Positions 9,883 to 19,029 of a DNA stretch of 64,000 nucleotides are shown here, in pieces. The notes below the pieces were generated by a model. That model did no database searches. It was not told the origin of the DNA and saw only the letters and a program-made list of their open reading frames with translations. The stretch spans positions 169,059 through 233,058 of the forward strand of contig NZ_JAAJBV010000005.1 in NCBI RefSeq assembly GCF_011392075.1, in the 5' to 3' direction. The DNA is from Flavobacterium celericrescens. GTDB taxonomy: Bacteria > Bacteroidota > Bacteroidia > Flavobacteriales > Flavobacteriaceae. A program made the position numbers and the translations under genes. Position 1 is the stretch's first letter, and each line of letters opens with the position of its first letter.

Positions 9883-10515
9883 CTACATTTTACGTTTCGA
9901 AACTACTTGCATCGACTTGAATTCTTTGCCATCTTCTAGAATATCAAACATTTCCATTTTTTGATTGTTGTCGTCAATATAGGTAATAACTTCTTTTACT
10001 TTTTTAGCTTTTTTAGTCACTGGATCCACCATTTCGCCATGAAAAGTAGATGTTTTTGTCGCTTCATCATATTTTCCACGATTTACCATCATTCCTGTTC
10101 CCATGTTGTCTATCCAAGTAGATATAAATTCTTCAGTAGCATTATCAAAAGCAACCGTTCCTTTTCCCTCAAACGGCATTCCAAACATATCACCTGAATA
10201 AGTTCCTTCTTGATATCTTCCGCCCATAATCATTTTATAAGTTACGGTAGCAGTAGATTTCATTTCTTGTGGATTGTCTGGTGACCAAAAAGTTAGTTCG
10301 GCATCCCAAGTACCGTTGTCTTTAGCTAACATTTCATGCGCTTTTGATGGTGTTGCATAATCCATCCATGCTTTAGCGACTGCAGCAGAATCTGGTTTTG
10401 TTGTTGCAGCAACTTCTTCTTTAGTGGTTGTTTCATCTGGTTTTTGCGCTTCTTCTTTTTTACAAGAAACGAATGTTAAACCAATAATGAATAGCGATAA
10501 AGAGAGATTTTTCAT
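9883..10515 (-). CDS. DUF1579-family lipoprotein
   Basis: A 210-residue predicted lipoprotein. The signal peptide ends at a lipobox (LTFVSCKKEE, Cys at about residue 19), after which comes a charged linker rich in E, K and T. The rest matches the DUF1579 pattern: WTSTWDAE-like start (NGTWDAELTFWSPDNP), GGRYQEGTYSGDMFGMPFEGKGTVAFDN, and a TWIDNMGTGMMVNRG core. The function is not known. It lies 20 bp downstream of the beta-helix lipoprotein gene, so the two probably share a transcript. Confidence 0.8.
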   Translation of the reverse strand: MKNLSLSLFIIGLTFVSCKKEEAQKPDETTTKEEVAATTKPDSAAVAKAWMDYATPSKAHEMLAKDNGTWDAELTFWSPDNPQEMKSTATVTYKMIMGGRYQEGTYSGDMFGMPFEGKGTVAFDNATEEFISTWIDNMGTGMMVNRGKYDEATKTSTFHGEMVDPVTKKAKKVKEVITYIDDNNQKMEMFDILEDGKEFKSMQVVSKRKM

Positions 10516-10535
10516 AATTGTATAGTTTAAATTGG

Positions 10536-12089
10536 TTAGTCAAAAGTAATCCAATTGTAAGCACCAATATCAGTAGCACCAGTTCTTGGATTGTTTAAAA
10601 TATCATTAAAAGTTGAATAGGAAGCATCAGCCATTCCTTTTGCTGCTGAATCTTCGCCTATGATCAATTGATTTTTTGTAGCATCTTTAAAATCAGGTTT
10701 ATTCACCGTTGAATTAGTTGCAATGATACAAGTATCAAATAATGACGCATTTGAAAAAGCATACAAAGGATTATTGGTAAACTGATTACTAAAATCGGCA
10801 AACTTAATCAAGCAGTGGTCAAAATTATAATTGAATACGCTTCCTTCTTTTTGCAAGCTAATGCCCAAATTACTAGAGGTATGAATAATACAGTTCTTGA
10901 AGTTGGCTTTGGTTAAGGCATACAAAGCTGTACCATCATAATCATCTAAAACAATTCCTGTTTGATTAGGAACAGCCCAATAATTAGCAAACGTGCAATG
11001 CACAAACTCATAACTGCCACCAAAACTTCCAGCAAACGAAGCTTCGCCACAATTATTAATGACTACATTTCTACCTTCAATGTTTCCAGTACGAGCTAGA
11101 ATACCCACATTTGAACAATTATAAATCTGAGTATTTTCAAGGTCTAATGTTGGAGTACCAGTGCCATCATTTCCAGAGACTAAAATTCCAACCGTAGCAT
11201 TTTTTATCGTTAGATTTTTAATTTGATTATCTGTGCTGCCTTGCGTGAGCCAAAGCGTTCCCCATTGTCCTGGAACTTCAGCAAAATCTGGTTCCAATCG
11301 GTCGCTTTCAAAAATCACTTCGTTTTCTAAGGCTGCTGTGGCGGAAGGAGCTCCATTCACATGAATCGAAGCATTATTCGCAACAATCAATCCTGATTCG
11401 GCATGAAAGTGCACCCTTGCACCTGGGTCAATCACTAGTGTTTTGGTACTAGGAACTGCCGCATAACCATATATGACATAGGGTTTGGTATTGTTAAAAT
11501 GGAGTTCATTGCCATTAATTGGGTCTGCTTCGTCCAAATATTGCCCTCTAATCGTTATCGGATTTCCTTCGTCATCTAATCCCAAATTGAGCGATTCATA
11601 AGTATAAGTTTCATCAGGATTCTGGGTGCGTTGCGGAAAAATAAAGTAGGCATCTTGAATTAAGGTGACTAATTCAACTTTTTGCGTATTTGGCCCTTCG
11701 CCAAACAAAATTTGATCGGTATATAAAAAATCGGTCGGATTGGCATCGGCTACATCAGCGGTCACTTCAATAAAAATAAACATGCTGTCTTTTGCCAATA
11801 ACTCCACATTATCAAATACTTTTCCAGGCATACCATCTACCATCATGCGGTATTTAGATGCTGCTCCTTTTGCCAATTGTACTTTGGGAATCGAAATGTT
11901 TTTATCACTCTTGTTATACACTTTTAGGGTGTAGGTACTCGAACCAATATTGGTAAAAACAGTGTCCAAATAAACCGTGTCTTTAGAAAAACGCAAGCCT
12001 CCCGTACTCGATTCAAAATCAAAATCGTTTCGGCACGAAGTTAATGAAACGGCAAATCCTATTAATAATAAAAGTATATAACGACGCAT
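10536..12089 (-). CDS. Cell-surface lipoprotein with right-handed beta-helix
   Basis: A 517-residue predicted outer-membrane or surface lipoprotein. The N-terminus is a signal peptide with lipobox (AVSLTSCRND, Cys near residue 19). An immunoglobulin-like segment follows (LRFSKDTVYLDTVFTNIGSSTYTLKVYN), then a parallel beta-helix region from about residue 200 with stacked N- and G-rich turns such as NCSNVGILARTGNIEGRNVVINNCG. Such proteins are usually surface adhesins or polysaccharide-binding proteins; no catalytic motif is seen. It is the first gene of the two-gene lipoprotein unit. Confidence 0.75.
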   Translation of the reverse strand: MRRYILLLLIGFAVSLTSCRNDFDFESSTGGLRFSKDTVYLDTVFTNIGSSTYTLKVYNKSDKNISIPKVQLAKGAASKYRMMVDGMPGKVFDNVELLAKDSMFIFIEVTADVADANPTDFLYTDQILFGEGPNTQKVELVTLIQDAYFIFPQRTQNPDETYTYESLNLGLDDEGNPITIRGQYLDEADPINGNELHFNNTKPYVIYGYAAVPSTKTLVIDPGARVHFHAESGLIVANNASIHVNGAPSATAALENEVIFESDRLEPDFAEVPGQWGTLWLTQGSTDNQIKNLTIKNATVGILVSGNDGTGTPTLDLENTQIYNCSNVGILARTGNIEGRNVVINNCGEASFAGSFGGSYEFVHCTFANYWAVPNQTGIVLDDYDGTALYALTKANFKNCIIHTSSNLGISLQKEGSVFNYNFDHCLIKFADFSNQFTNNPLYAFSNASLFDTCIIATNSTVNKPDFKDATKNQLIIGEDSAAKGMADASYSTFNDILNNPRTGATDIGAYNWITFD

Positions 12090-12178
12090 GTATAGTTGAT
12101 TTTTTGTAAAAGTAATTATTAATTTTAAATCTATAAAAACAAAATGTGTTTAAAATACTTACTAAAACGTTAAATCAG

Positions 12179-12210
12179 TTGAAATATTCTGTTCGGAATG
12201 CTTAATTTTA
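12179..12210 (+). promoter_or_regulatory. Promoter of the menI-like/menF/bshB1 operon
   Basis: TTG (12179-12181), a 21-bp spacer, and TAATTTTA (12203-12210), one base off the TAnnTTTG consensus. A transcript would begin near 12217, after the ATG at 12198, which favours the ATG at 12225 as the start of the first gene. Confidence 0.5.
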
Positions 12211-12224
12211 CAAAAAATAAAGTT

Positions 12225-12650
12225 ATGATGTTTGATAGAGAAAAAATGCTGCAATTGTGCAACGATTGGAGTAAAAACACTTTAATGAATACCTTAGATA
12301 TTGTTTACACCGATGCGGGTGAAGATTTCTTAACCGCAACCATGCCTGTAAACCCAAGAGTACACCAACCAATGGGATTATTACACGGTGGGGCTTCTGT
12401 AGCGCTAGCAGAAAGTGTTGGAAGTGCCGCTTCGTTAATGTTTGTAAATCCAGAAAAACAAGAAGTGCGCGGTATCGAAATTTCAGCCAATCACCTAAAA
12501 AGCAAACGCGAAGGAATGGTAACGGCAACAGCAAAAATCATTCACAAAGGCGCAAGTTTGCACTTATGGGAAATTAGAATTGTAGACGAAGAAGGAAAGC
12601 TAATTTCACTTTGCAAATTAACTAATATGGTCTTATCAAGAAGACAATAA
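12225..12650 (+). CDS. PaaI/MenI-type hotdog thioesterase
   Basis: A 141-residue hotdog-fold acyl-CoA thioesterase. The conserved HGGASVALAESVGSAAS segment carries the catalytic acidic residue of the PaaI/YdiI family, and GIEISANHLKSKREGMVTATA forms the substrate face. Its stop overlaps the menF start (TAATG), so the likely substrate is 1,4-dihydroxy-2-naphthoyl-CoA in menaquinone synthesis, but this rests on context. An in-frame ATG at 12198 would add nine residues; it lies inside the predicted promoter, so 12225 (or 12228) is preferred. Confidence 0.85.
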   Translation: MMFDREKMLQLCNDWSKNTLMNTLDIVYTDAGEDFLTATMPVNPRVHQPMGLLHGGASVALAESVGSAASLMFVNPEKQEVRGIEISANHLKSKREGMVTATAKIIHKGASLHLWEIRIVDEEGKLISLCKLTNMVLSRRQ

Positions 12651-13684
12651 TGCAAGTTTTTAAAGAAATAAGTACACTTTTATTAGAGCAAAAACCTTTT
12701 GTTTGCTATGTAAAACCAAATGAATCTGTTTGGAATTTACTCCTACAACAAAACGAGGAATGGGTTGAGTTTACCCATCAAGCCGGATTTGTATTTATAC
12801 CCTTTCAAGAAGGAAAACAAGTCGTAATTCCGTTTGAAGGCAATCTGTTTTTGCAAGGCAATTTTGAAAACCAAATCAAAAAAACAGCTGAAAGTTTTAC
12901 GGCTGAAAACAACCAAAAACAAAGTTTTGAAAATTTAGTTGCCAATGGAGTTGCAGCAATCCAAAGCGGGGAATTTGACAAAGTGGTCTTATCCCGAAAG
13001 ATTGTTTTAAAAGAACAAATCGCTATTGTAGCTTCGTTTGAAAACATAATAGCAACATATCCTACCGCTTTTCGCTATTTGTTTTTTCATCCCAAAGTAG
13101 GGCTATGGATGGGAGCTACCCCAGAGCAATTGGTGAAAATCAACCAGAATCAGTTCGAAACGGTGGCTTTGGCTGGAACGCAATTGTTTGCTGAAAAGGT
13201 AATTTGGGAATCCAAAGAAATCGAAGAACAACAATTTGTAACCGATTATATAGTAGCCAATATAAAAAATAAAGTAAATCAACTGATTGTTACCGATGCG
13301 AATACTGTTAAAGCTGGAAATTTAGTCCATTTAAAATCGTTTATTTCTGGAGAATTAACAGCTGATTTTCAAGCTATCGATTTGATAAAAACGTTACATC
13401 CAACACCTGCGGTTTGTGGTTTGCCTAAAGAAAATGCTATCGATTTTATCCTAAAAAACGAAGGCTATAACCGAAAATATTACGCAGGTTTTTTAGGGGA
13501 ATACAATAATGACAAGCAAACTGATTTATTTGTAAATTTACGCTGTTTAGAGATTGATAATGACGTTGTAACCATTTATGTAGGTTGTGGCATCACAAAA
13601 GACAGCAATCCAGAAAAAGAATACATTGAAACAGAAAATAAATCCATGACCATGCGAAATGTTTTAGTTTCAAAAACCTTTTAA
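12650..13684 (+). CDS. menF: Isochorismate synthase
   Basis: A 344-residue chorismate-binding enzyme that converts chorismate to isochorismate, the entry step to menaquinone. The family core is clear: KVVLSRK, the GATPEQLVKI segment, ETVALAGTQ, the HPTPAVCGLPKENA motif and YAGFLGEYN near the C-terminus. It overlaps the thioesterase stop by one base and is followed 22 bp later by bshB1. A siderophore-type EntC is possible by sequence, but no siderophore genes are nearby and the menaquinone assignment fits the thioesterase partner. Confidence 0.9.
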   Translation: MQVFKEISTLLLEQKPFVCYVKPNESVWNLLLQQNEEWVEFTHQAGFVFIPFQEGKQVVIPFEGNLFLQGNFENQIKKTAESFTAENNQKQSFENLVANGVAAIQSGEFDKVVLSRKIVLKEQIAIVASFENIIATYPTAFRYLFFHPKVGLWMGATPEQLVKINQNQFETVALAGTQLFAEKVIWESKEIEEQQFVTDYIVANIKNKVNQLIVTDANTVKAGNLVHLKSFISGELTADFQAIDLIKTLHPTPAVCGLPKENAIDFILKNEGYNRKYYAGFLGEYNNDKQTDLFVNLRCLEIDNDVVTIYVGCGITKDSNPEKEYIETENKSMTMRNVLVSKTF

Positions 13685-13706
13685 ACAATAAACTTATAAA
13701 CTGAAA

Positions 13707-14423
13707 ATGAAATTAGATATATTAGCTTTTGGAGCACATCCAGACGATGTAGAATTAGGTTGTAGCGGCACAATCGCCAAAGAAGTTAGCCTTGGAAAGA
13801 AAGTCGGGATTATCGATTTAACCCGTGGCGAATTAGGTACACGCGGTTCGGTTGAAATTCGTAATGCAGAATCGGCTAAAGCTTCTGAAATCTTAGGGGT
13901 TTCAATACGAGAAAACTTGGACATGCGCGATGGGTTTTTCAAAAACGATGAAGCGCACCAATTGAAAGTAATTCAAATGATCCGCAAATACCGTCCAGAA
14001 ATTGTATTGTGCAATGCCATTACCGACAGACACATCGACCACGGAAAAGGCAGCAAACTAGTAAGCGACGCTTGCTTTTTATCAGGATTGGTAAAAATTG
14101 AAACCGAATTAAACGGAGAAAAACAACAGGCTTGGCGACCAAAAGTGGTGTATCATTACATCCAGTGGCAAACTATTGAGCCTGATTTTGTGGTAGATGT
14201 TTCGGGTTTTATGGTTGCCAAAATGGAATCAGTACAAGCGTATGGATCTCAATTTTATGACCCAAACTCTAAAGAACCTGTAACACCCATAGCTTCTAAG
14301 AACTTTTTAGACAGTATAAAATACCGTGCGCAAGACTTGGGAAGACTAGTAGGAGTGGAGTATGCCGAAGGTTTTACTACCGAGAGATATGTGGCTGTCA
14401 ATAGCTTAGCAGATTTGAAATAA
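13707..14423 (+). CDS. bshB1: Bacillithiol biosynthesis deacetylase BshB1
   Basis: A 238-residue LmbE-like zinc deacetylase that removes the acetyl group from GlcNAc-malate in bacillithiol synthesis. Zinc-binding motifs are AHPDD (residues 10-14) and the distal HIDHGKG; the TRGELGTRG loop and NLDMRDGFF are typical of BshB1. Bacillithiol is made by many Bacteroidetes. It is the last gene of the menI-like/menF/bshB1 operon. Confidence 0.92.
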   Translation: MKLDILAFGAHPDDVELGCSGTIAKEVSLGKKVGIIDLTRGELGTRGSVEIRNAESAKASEILGVSIRENLDMRDGFFKNDEAHQLKVIQMIRKYRPEIVLCNAITDRHIDHGKGSKLVSDACFLSGLVKIETELNGEKQQAWRPKVVYHYIQWQTIEPDFVVDVSGFMVAKMESVQAYGSQFYDPNSKEPVTPIASKNFLDSIKYRAQDLGRLVGVEYAEGFTTERYVAVNSLADLK

Positions 14424-14450
14424 AATTGTAGTAAAAAAGTAAAAAAAATC

Positions 14451-14481
14451 TTTGCAAGATTGTAGGAAACACCTATATTTG
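14451..14481 (+). promoter_or_regulatory. tRNA-His promoter
   Basis: TTTG (14451-14454), a 19-bp spacer, and TATATTTG (14474-14481) exactly match the Bacteroidetes housekeeping promoter, about 40 bp before the tRNA. Confidence 0.85.
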
Positions 14482-14521
14482 CACTCGCAAAAGAATTAAG
14501 GTTCTTTTGTACAAAACAAAT

Positions 14522-14597
<76 letters not shown>

Positions 14598-14607
14598 TTT
14601 AAATTAG

Positions 14608-14642
14608 AAAGCCCTGAATTTTCAGGGCTTTTTTTATGGAAT
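14608..14642 (+). repeat. 35-bp direct repeat, copy 1, containing the tRNA-His terminator
   Basis: The stem AGCCCTGA/TCAGGGCT plus T7 forms a terminator directly after tRNA-His. The whole 35-bp block recurs without change at 15263-15297, so the two copies bracket a single gene. Confidence 0.88.
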
Positions 14643-14708
14643 TATTTCTCTATTTCTGTATTTTTATTAAAAACCATTTATTATTTTTGAAAGAGATATA
14701 AAAAACAA

Positions 14709-15248
14709 ATGAAAATTTCAAAAAATAGAATTGTTGCATATATAGTTTTAATTGCAATATTTTGTACTCATATATTTATACTGAGGCCCTATATAAAGGA
14801 AAAATATTTTGATATAGATATTCGTAATTTTAAGGAAATATCATGGAAATATTCACTTCTATTCCTTTCTGTTTTACTTATTTCTTTTCTTATTTATGGA
14901 TACAGAAAAAAGATTATTTCTGTAGGATACACCTTTACAATGTTACTTGTAGTTGCGTTATTTGGATTTTTATTCAAGAGTATAACGGATGATTTTCTTT
15001 TATTTTTAAACTCAAAAATCAATTTAGAAAATCACACAAAAGGCTACCATGTTGTTACAGATAGTTCAAATAAAGTATTTCATATTTATGAAAACAAAAA
15101 TGAATTTATAACTTCACCTGAACATTTGAATAAAATTGATTCATTGAGAATTTTAAAGAAATATCCTTCTTTATATAAATTTAAAAATGGAGATACTCTA
15201 AATGTTGAATATAAATTAGGCTTGTTTAATGTAAAATTTCTTGAATAA
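14709..15248 (+). CDS. Small membrane protein of unknown function
   Basis: A 179-residue protein not recognised as any family. It has three hydrophobic segments (about residues 8-28, 47-65 and 72-92) followed by a polar C-terminal half of about 75 residues with a VVTDSSNKVFHIYENKNEF stretch. The gene is very AT-rich compared with the upstream operon. It sits alone between two identical copies of the tRNA-His terminator sequence, which hints at insertion or duplication. Confidence 0.6.
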   Translation: MKISKNRIVAYIVLIAIFCTHIFILRPYIKEKYFDIDIRNFKEISWKYSLLFLSVLLISFLIYGYRKKIISVGYTFTMLLVVALFGFLFKSITDDFLLFLNSKINLENHTKGYHVVTDSSNKVFHIYENKNEFITSPEHLNKIDSLRILKKYPSLYKFKNGDTLNVEYKLGLFNVKFLE

Positions 15249-15262
15249 AAAATAAGCTTAAA

Positions 15263-15297
15263 AAAGCCCTGAATTTTCAGGGCTTTTTTTATGGAAT
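15263..15297 (+). repeat. 35-bp direct repeat, copy 2, acting as terminator
   Basis: Identical to 14608-14642. The AGCCCTGA/TCAGGGCT hairpin with T7 lies 15 bp after the stop of the small membrane-protein gene and would terminate it. Confidence 0.85.
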
Positions 15298-15307
15298 AAA
15301 CTTACCT

Positions 15308-16222
15308 TTAAATAGAAGTATCAATTTTATAATGCATTGTAATGGTCATTACATATTGCATACCCACTTCGGTTTGATTCGGATGAATGACTTTGTCAAA
15401 ACCAGCACTCGAAAGACCATCATAATAGAAAGTCTTATTTTTTCGGGCAATTTTCTTTAAATACGGCGTACGATTGTAGTTATTCACTTCTAGTTCAGCC
15501 GATTCAAAAGCTTGATACATTTTGTATTGTGTTTTTGGAAAAACGGTAGCAAACTCTTCTGTAGCCGTGGGCGTACCTACGATTCGCTTTCCAAAAGCTT
15601 TCAGATACCTTACTTTTTTCGCCTCAGCTAAAACCAACGCTTCCTCAAAAAGCGAAGTGTGAATCGATTCGGTATCATTGTTAAAATAGTCCACTTTAAT
15701 CACGTCATGAATCTCAAATGCAGCTGCCAATGCAATTATTTTTTCCAAACTAGTTACGTTTGAGGTCGTAATGATGATGTTCTTTTTAATTTCAAAGCCT
15801 TTCTCAACCTGTTCAGAATTGACACCATTCACTTCAAAATCATAAATTTTGGTCTGCGAAATAAAATCAATATACACGTTTTCTTTCTTTACGCCTTCCG
15901 ACTTAATTTTTTCGATGAAACCCGCAATCCGTGCATTTATTTTTTTACTACACCCAGCCACGGTTGCATCTTCTTCATTCAAGCCAAGCGTCATTACAAA
16001 ACCATCCGCTTTTTTGTTGCATAAAATTTTTACAGATACAGTCAATACATTATCGTTAATAGCAACTACACTATTGTTAGGTAAGGCTTCAGCATTGTAG
16101 TTGTGGGCATTGTAATTGGAGTTACCATACACCTGATTGCCGCTAATTTGTGCTGAAAGATTCGAAAGAGTAAGGAATACTAACCCAAGAATCAATTTAA
16201 TGGGTACTACACTTGTTTTCAT
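15308..16222 (-). CDS. SIMPL-domain (DUF541) periplasmic protein
   Basis: A 304-residue exported protein. It begins with a signal peptide (LILGLVFLTLSNLSAQ) and continues into a SIMPL/DUF541 domain, recognisable from the sequence-pair LNEEDATVAGCSKKINARIAG, GVKKENVYIDFISQTKIYDFEVNG and the later LVLAEAKKVRYLKAFGKRIVG region. Members are periplasmic or outer-membrane proteins with no firm biochemical role. It is transcribed alone and diverges from the following plus-strand pair. Confidence 0.72.
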   Translation of the reverse strand: MKTSVVPIKLILGLVFLTLSNLSAQISGNQVYGNSNYNAHNYNAEALPNNSVVAINDNVLTVSVKILCNKKADGFVMTLGLNEEDATVAGCSKKINARIAGFIEKIKSEGVKKENVYIDFISQTKIYDFEVNGVNSEQVEKGFEIKKNIIITTSNVTSLEKIIALAAAFEIHDVIKVDYFNNDTESIHTSLFEEALVLAEAKKVRYLKAFGKRIVGTPTATEEFATVFPKTQYKMYQAFESAELEVNNYNRTPYLKKIARKNKTFYYDGLSSAGFDKVIHPNQTEVGMQYVMTITMHYKIDTSI

Positions 16223-16383
16223 ATGTTTTGTTTTTTTAAATGAATATGGGGCAATACTACAAGCTTATCTAAAATTTGAGATAGCAAAACAACTTTCCTT
16301 TCACTGTAAAGATTTTTCGCTACTTTTACAGTGGTTTTACAGTAAATAAAACCAACTAAAAAACTACTTTTGAAACTGAATTA

Positions 16384-17292
16384 ATGAGGCAACCAATAGA
16401 ATTATTCCACCACCTGAAACAAGAGGTGCTTTTGACCTATCAGAAGCACTATCCTTACTTTGAAGGCAATTGGAAAACATTCAGTTCACAAGACATTCAA
16501 AACCTGATTCAGTTAATTGAAACAGGGGTAAAGCAAACGGTGAGCGAAAAGTGGATTTATACCCACTTAAAACCTGAAACCAACGAGAAATTGCCTCGAA
16601 AAGACATGTTAGATATTTTGTCGCAATTAGTAGGGTATTCTGGTTGGGATGAGTATGTTTTTAAGCACAAAGCAATAGAAATAACCGCAACACCAATTGC
16701 CAAGACCAATACTAAAAAAAGGAGGTTTTGGATAGGAGGGGCAGTCATACTAGGAGCAGCAATAGTGGTTTATGTGGTAAAGTTTTCAAAGACAACACAA
16801 ACCATTGAAGTAAAAAATGCTTTTACAAACGCACCAATTGACAGCGAAGAAATAAAAGCGGTTGTAGTAGAAAACCAAGTAGAAACACCAGTAACCATTG
16901 TTGATTCCAAGTTGCAGCTGCCATCAGAAAAAGACAGTGCTACAATAGTTTTAAAAAGCCCGTATTACAAAGACAAAACCATTGTAGTACACAAAGAAAC
17001 AAACACGCCGATAGTGTTGCAACCCGACGATTATCCCATGATGTTGAAAGGCTTCATGAAGTCAGACATCAAAGATTGGCAAACCCGAAAAGAGCAGTTG
17101 CAAATGATACTAGCCGATGAGCTTGAAGTAATGGTGCTGTTAAAAGACAATTTAGGAGCCGAATATTTTAACAAACAAGAATTTTCAGAACGTTTGATTA
17201 TTCCTAGCAAGGCAATCAAAAAGATGAAAGTGGTAGACATACAAAGCAATAAAGACAATAAAATCAATTTCATACGCATAATCCAGGAATAA
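16384..17292 (+). CDS. Single-pass membrane protein of unknown function
   Basis: A 302-residue protein with a cytosolic N-terminal region of about 95 residues (FEGNWKTFSSQDIQNLIQLI ... LPRKDMLDILSQLVGYSGWDEY), one transmembrane helix at about residues 118-138 (FWIGGAVILGAAIVVYVVKF), and an external region with a beta-rich segment that resembles a carboxypeptidase-regulatory-like fold. I recognise no enzyme motif. It is followed one base later by the next gene, so the two are a transcriptional pair. Confidence 0.7.
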   Translation: MRQPIELFHHLKQEVLLTYQKHYPYFEGNWKTFSSQDIQNLIQLIETGVKQTVSEKWIYTHLKPETNEKLPRKDMLDILSQLVGYSGWDEYVFKHKAIEITATPIAKTNTKKRRFWIGGAVILGAAIVVYVVKFSKTTQTIEVKNAFTNAPIDSEEIKAVVVENQVETPVTIVDSKLQLPSEKDSATIVLKSPYYKDKTIVVHKETNTPIVLQPDDYPMMLKGFMKSDIKDWQTRKEQLQMILADELEVMVLLKDNLGAEYFNKQEFSERLIIPSKAIKKMKVVDIQSNKDNKINFIRIIQE

Positions 17293-17293
17293 T

Positions 17294-17833
17294 ATGTTGA
17301 GGTCTTTTTTTATCATTAGCACACTATTAACTTCGTTTTGCCTCATGGGACAAAATGCAAACCTTCCTGCTGCAACGGCAATTAAGGCAAACTTCACCAT
17401 AGCTTCCATCAAAGCTTACCAAGAAAGCGCCACCTTAAAAGTAGAAGATTATTATTATTACCTAAATTTAGTATCCAGTACCACTACCGCCGAAGACCTC
17501 AAAGCAGAAGTTAAAACAACCTTGTTTTCATTGTTTGAAGACAAAAACGCAAAGGTATTAGACGTTACAACAACCACACCCACCACGATTAATTTAACCG
17601 ATTTACTGGCAAAAATTGAAAACCAAGACTACAGTTTTACGCTTTCCAACTTTGAAAACTCTATTGTGGCAGCCGATTATTGGACCACCAAATACCAATT
17701 AACCATCCACCAAAAAGAAACGCAAACCGAACAAATTTGCTTCCAAAGAGTGCTGTTCAAACCCACCACCAAAACCTTTGGCACCACCAAAAAAGAAATC
17801 TGGACGCTATTCTTAGGAGAAATTACATTCTAA
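17294..17833 (+). CDS. Exported protein of unknown function
   Basis: A 179-residue protein with an N-terminal signal peptide (FFIISTLLTSFCLMGQ) and a T-, K- and E-rich mature part. No family was recognised. It begins one base after the stop of the single-pass membrane protein, so it probably works with it in the envelope. It is the last core-like gene before the defence island. Confidence 0.65.
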   Translation: MLRSFFIISTLLTSFCLMGQNANLPAATAIKANFTIASIKAYQESATLKVEDYYYYLNLVSSTTTAEDLKAEVKTTLFSLFEDKNAKVLDVTTTTPTTINLTDLLAKIENQDYSFTLSNFENSIVAADYWTTKYQLTIHQKETQTEQICFQRVLFKPTTKTFGTTKKEIWTLFLGEITF

Positions 17834-17940
17834 GGTTGTACAATAGAGATGTTGCTATGATGAGGATTTATAAATTATAGTTATAATTCTAAATCTAAAG
17901 AGTATTCTGTTTTTGGCTCATTAACTAAATACAATTCTAA

Positions 17941-18255
17941 TTAATCAATTAGAAATTTTAATCTTTCAAGTTTTGTAAAAATATGGTCCTTAGGATTTTT
18001 TGATTCTTCAAAATGTTTTTGCTCGTCAACATAAAGATATTCAAGGATATCTTTTATTAACATATTTATTTCTTCGTCTTTACTTTGGCTATTAATATCA
18101 ATAAAGTTGACATCTACAAAATCATTATAATCTAATACAATTTCCTCTTTTTTATATTGCTTATTTACTTTTGAAAAAGCTTCTTGAATGTTATTAGCCT
18201 CTACTTCGATAACTCTAGCTAAGAATTCTTGAATTTCAATTTTAAATGTTTCCAT
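17941..18255 (-). CDS. dpnD: DpnD/PcfM-like protein
   Basis: A 104-residue protein of the DpnD/PcfM family. The conserved ETFKIEIQEFLARVIEVEA start, the YKKEEIVLDYNDFVDVNF centre and the C-terminal acidic helix are recognisable. In the pneumococcal DpnI cassette dpnD follows the restriction gene, as here. Its role is not established. The start at 18255 (METFKIE) overlaps the end of the DpnI gene by 14 bp; a longer frame from 18309 would run further into that gene and is less likely. Confidence 0.85.
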   Translation of the reverse strand: METFKIEIQEFLARVIEVEANNIQEAFSKVNKQYKKEEIVLDYNDFVDVNFIDINSQSKDEEINMLIKDILEYLYVDEQKHFEESKNPKDHIFTKLERLKFLID

Positions 18256-19027
18256 ATGATATTTTTTTATAATTACCACGACTAGAAAATTCAATAATTC
18301 CTTTGTCACGCAATAATTGTAACTGCTGTCTTATTTTGTCCTTAATAAAATTATTGTTAGGATATTTTAACTTGAGTTTTTCTTCAAATTTATAAACATC
18401 TTCTAATGTGAACTTTTCAGTATTAATGGAATCTATACAATTCATAATATCTAAAATCCATCCTCTAGTTTCTTTATTTTTTGATTTTAAAAATTCTGTG
18501 CTCATCCATTTTTGTTGAACAGACTCTTTTGAAATTATTTCTGAATTTTTAACCAAGAAAATTCTTCCGCTTTCAGGAACTTTTGAAATATCAATATTAC
18601 AACCAATCCAACCAGCTCTTTTTGCAGTTTCACTCAAAGGTTTTCTTTTCTCAATAATTTCAGTTACAAAAAAGTGCTTTGGAATAATTAGAAAATTATT
18701 GACAAGAAGTTTTTTTTTGTCGTAGTTTAAAAAGAAAAAATTTGGATTATCATCTGAGTTTATTCTGTCAATCATTGTTGAATAAGCACCATCAATAATT
18801 TTATTTCCTACTTTATTGCCATCCTTACTCTTTAATTCATATTGTTCTAAACATTCATTACAGTAAAAATCCGCTACAGGTTTATTATTTTCAAACTCAG
18901 ATAATACAATATTACCACAACAAGGACAATAGCTATTATTTTTAACCCAACTTTCGGTTAGGACTCTTGCAATTTGAGAATTACTCGTGTAATTATTAGC
19001 TAATTTAATATCAAATTGAAGATTCAT
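18242..19027 (-). CDS. dpnC: DpnI-family methyl-directed restriction endonuclease
   Basis: A 261-residue close relative of DpnI, which cuts GATC only when the adenine is methylated. The PD-(D/E)XK residues are in place: D53, E64 and K66 (VADFYC ... YELKSK). Zinc ligands C34, C37, C56 and C59 frame them. Further matches to DpnI are the NPNFFFL, TAKRAGWIGCNID and IRQQLQLLRDKGIIEF segments, the last in the C-terminal winged helix that reads methylated DNA. It is followed by DpnD and preceded, 2 bp away, by a truncated Dam methylase. Such an enzyme would be lethal to a host with active Dam methylation. Confidence 0.95.
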   Translation of the reverse strand: MNLQFDIKLANNYTSNSQIARVLTESWVKNNSYCPCCGNIVLSEFENNKPVADFYCNECLEQYELKSKDGNKVGNKIIDGAYSTMIDRINSDDNPNFFFLNYDKKKLLVNNFLIIPKHFFVTEIIEKRKPLSETAKRAGWIGCNIDISKVPESGRIFLVKNSEIISKESVQQKWMSTEFLKSKNKETRGWILDIMNCIDSINTEKFTLEDVYKFEEKLKLKYPNNNFIKDKIRQQLQLLRDKGIIEFSSRGNYKKISYGNI

Positions 19028-19029
19028 AT

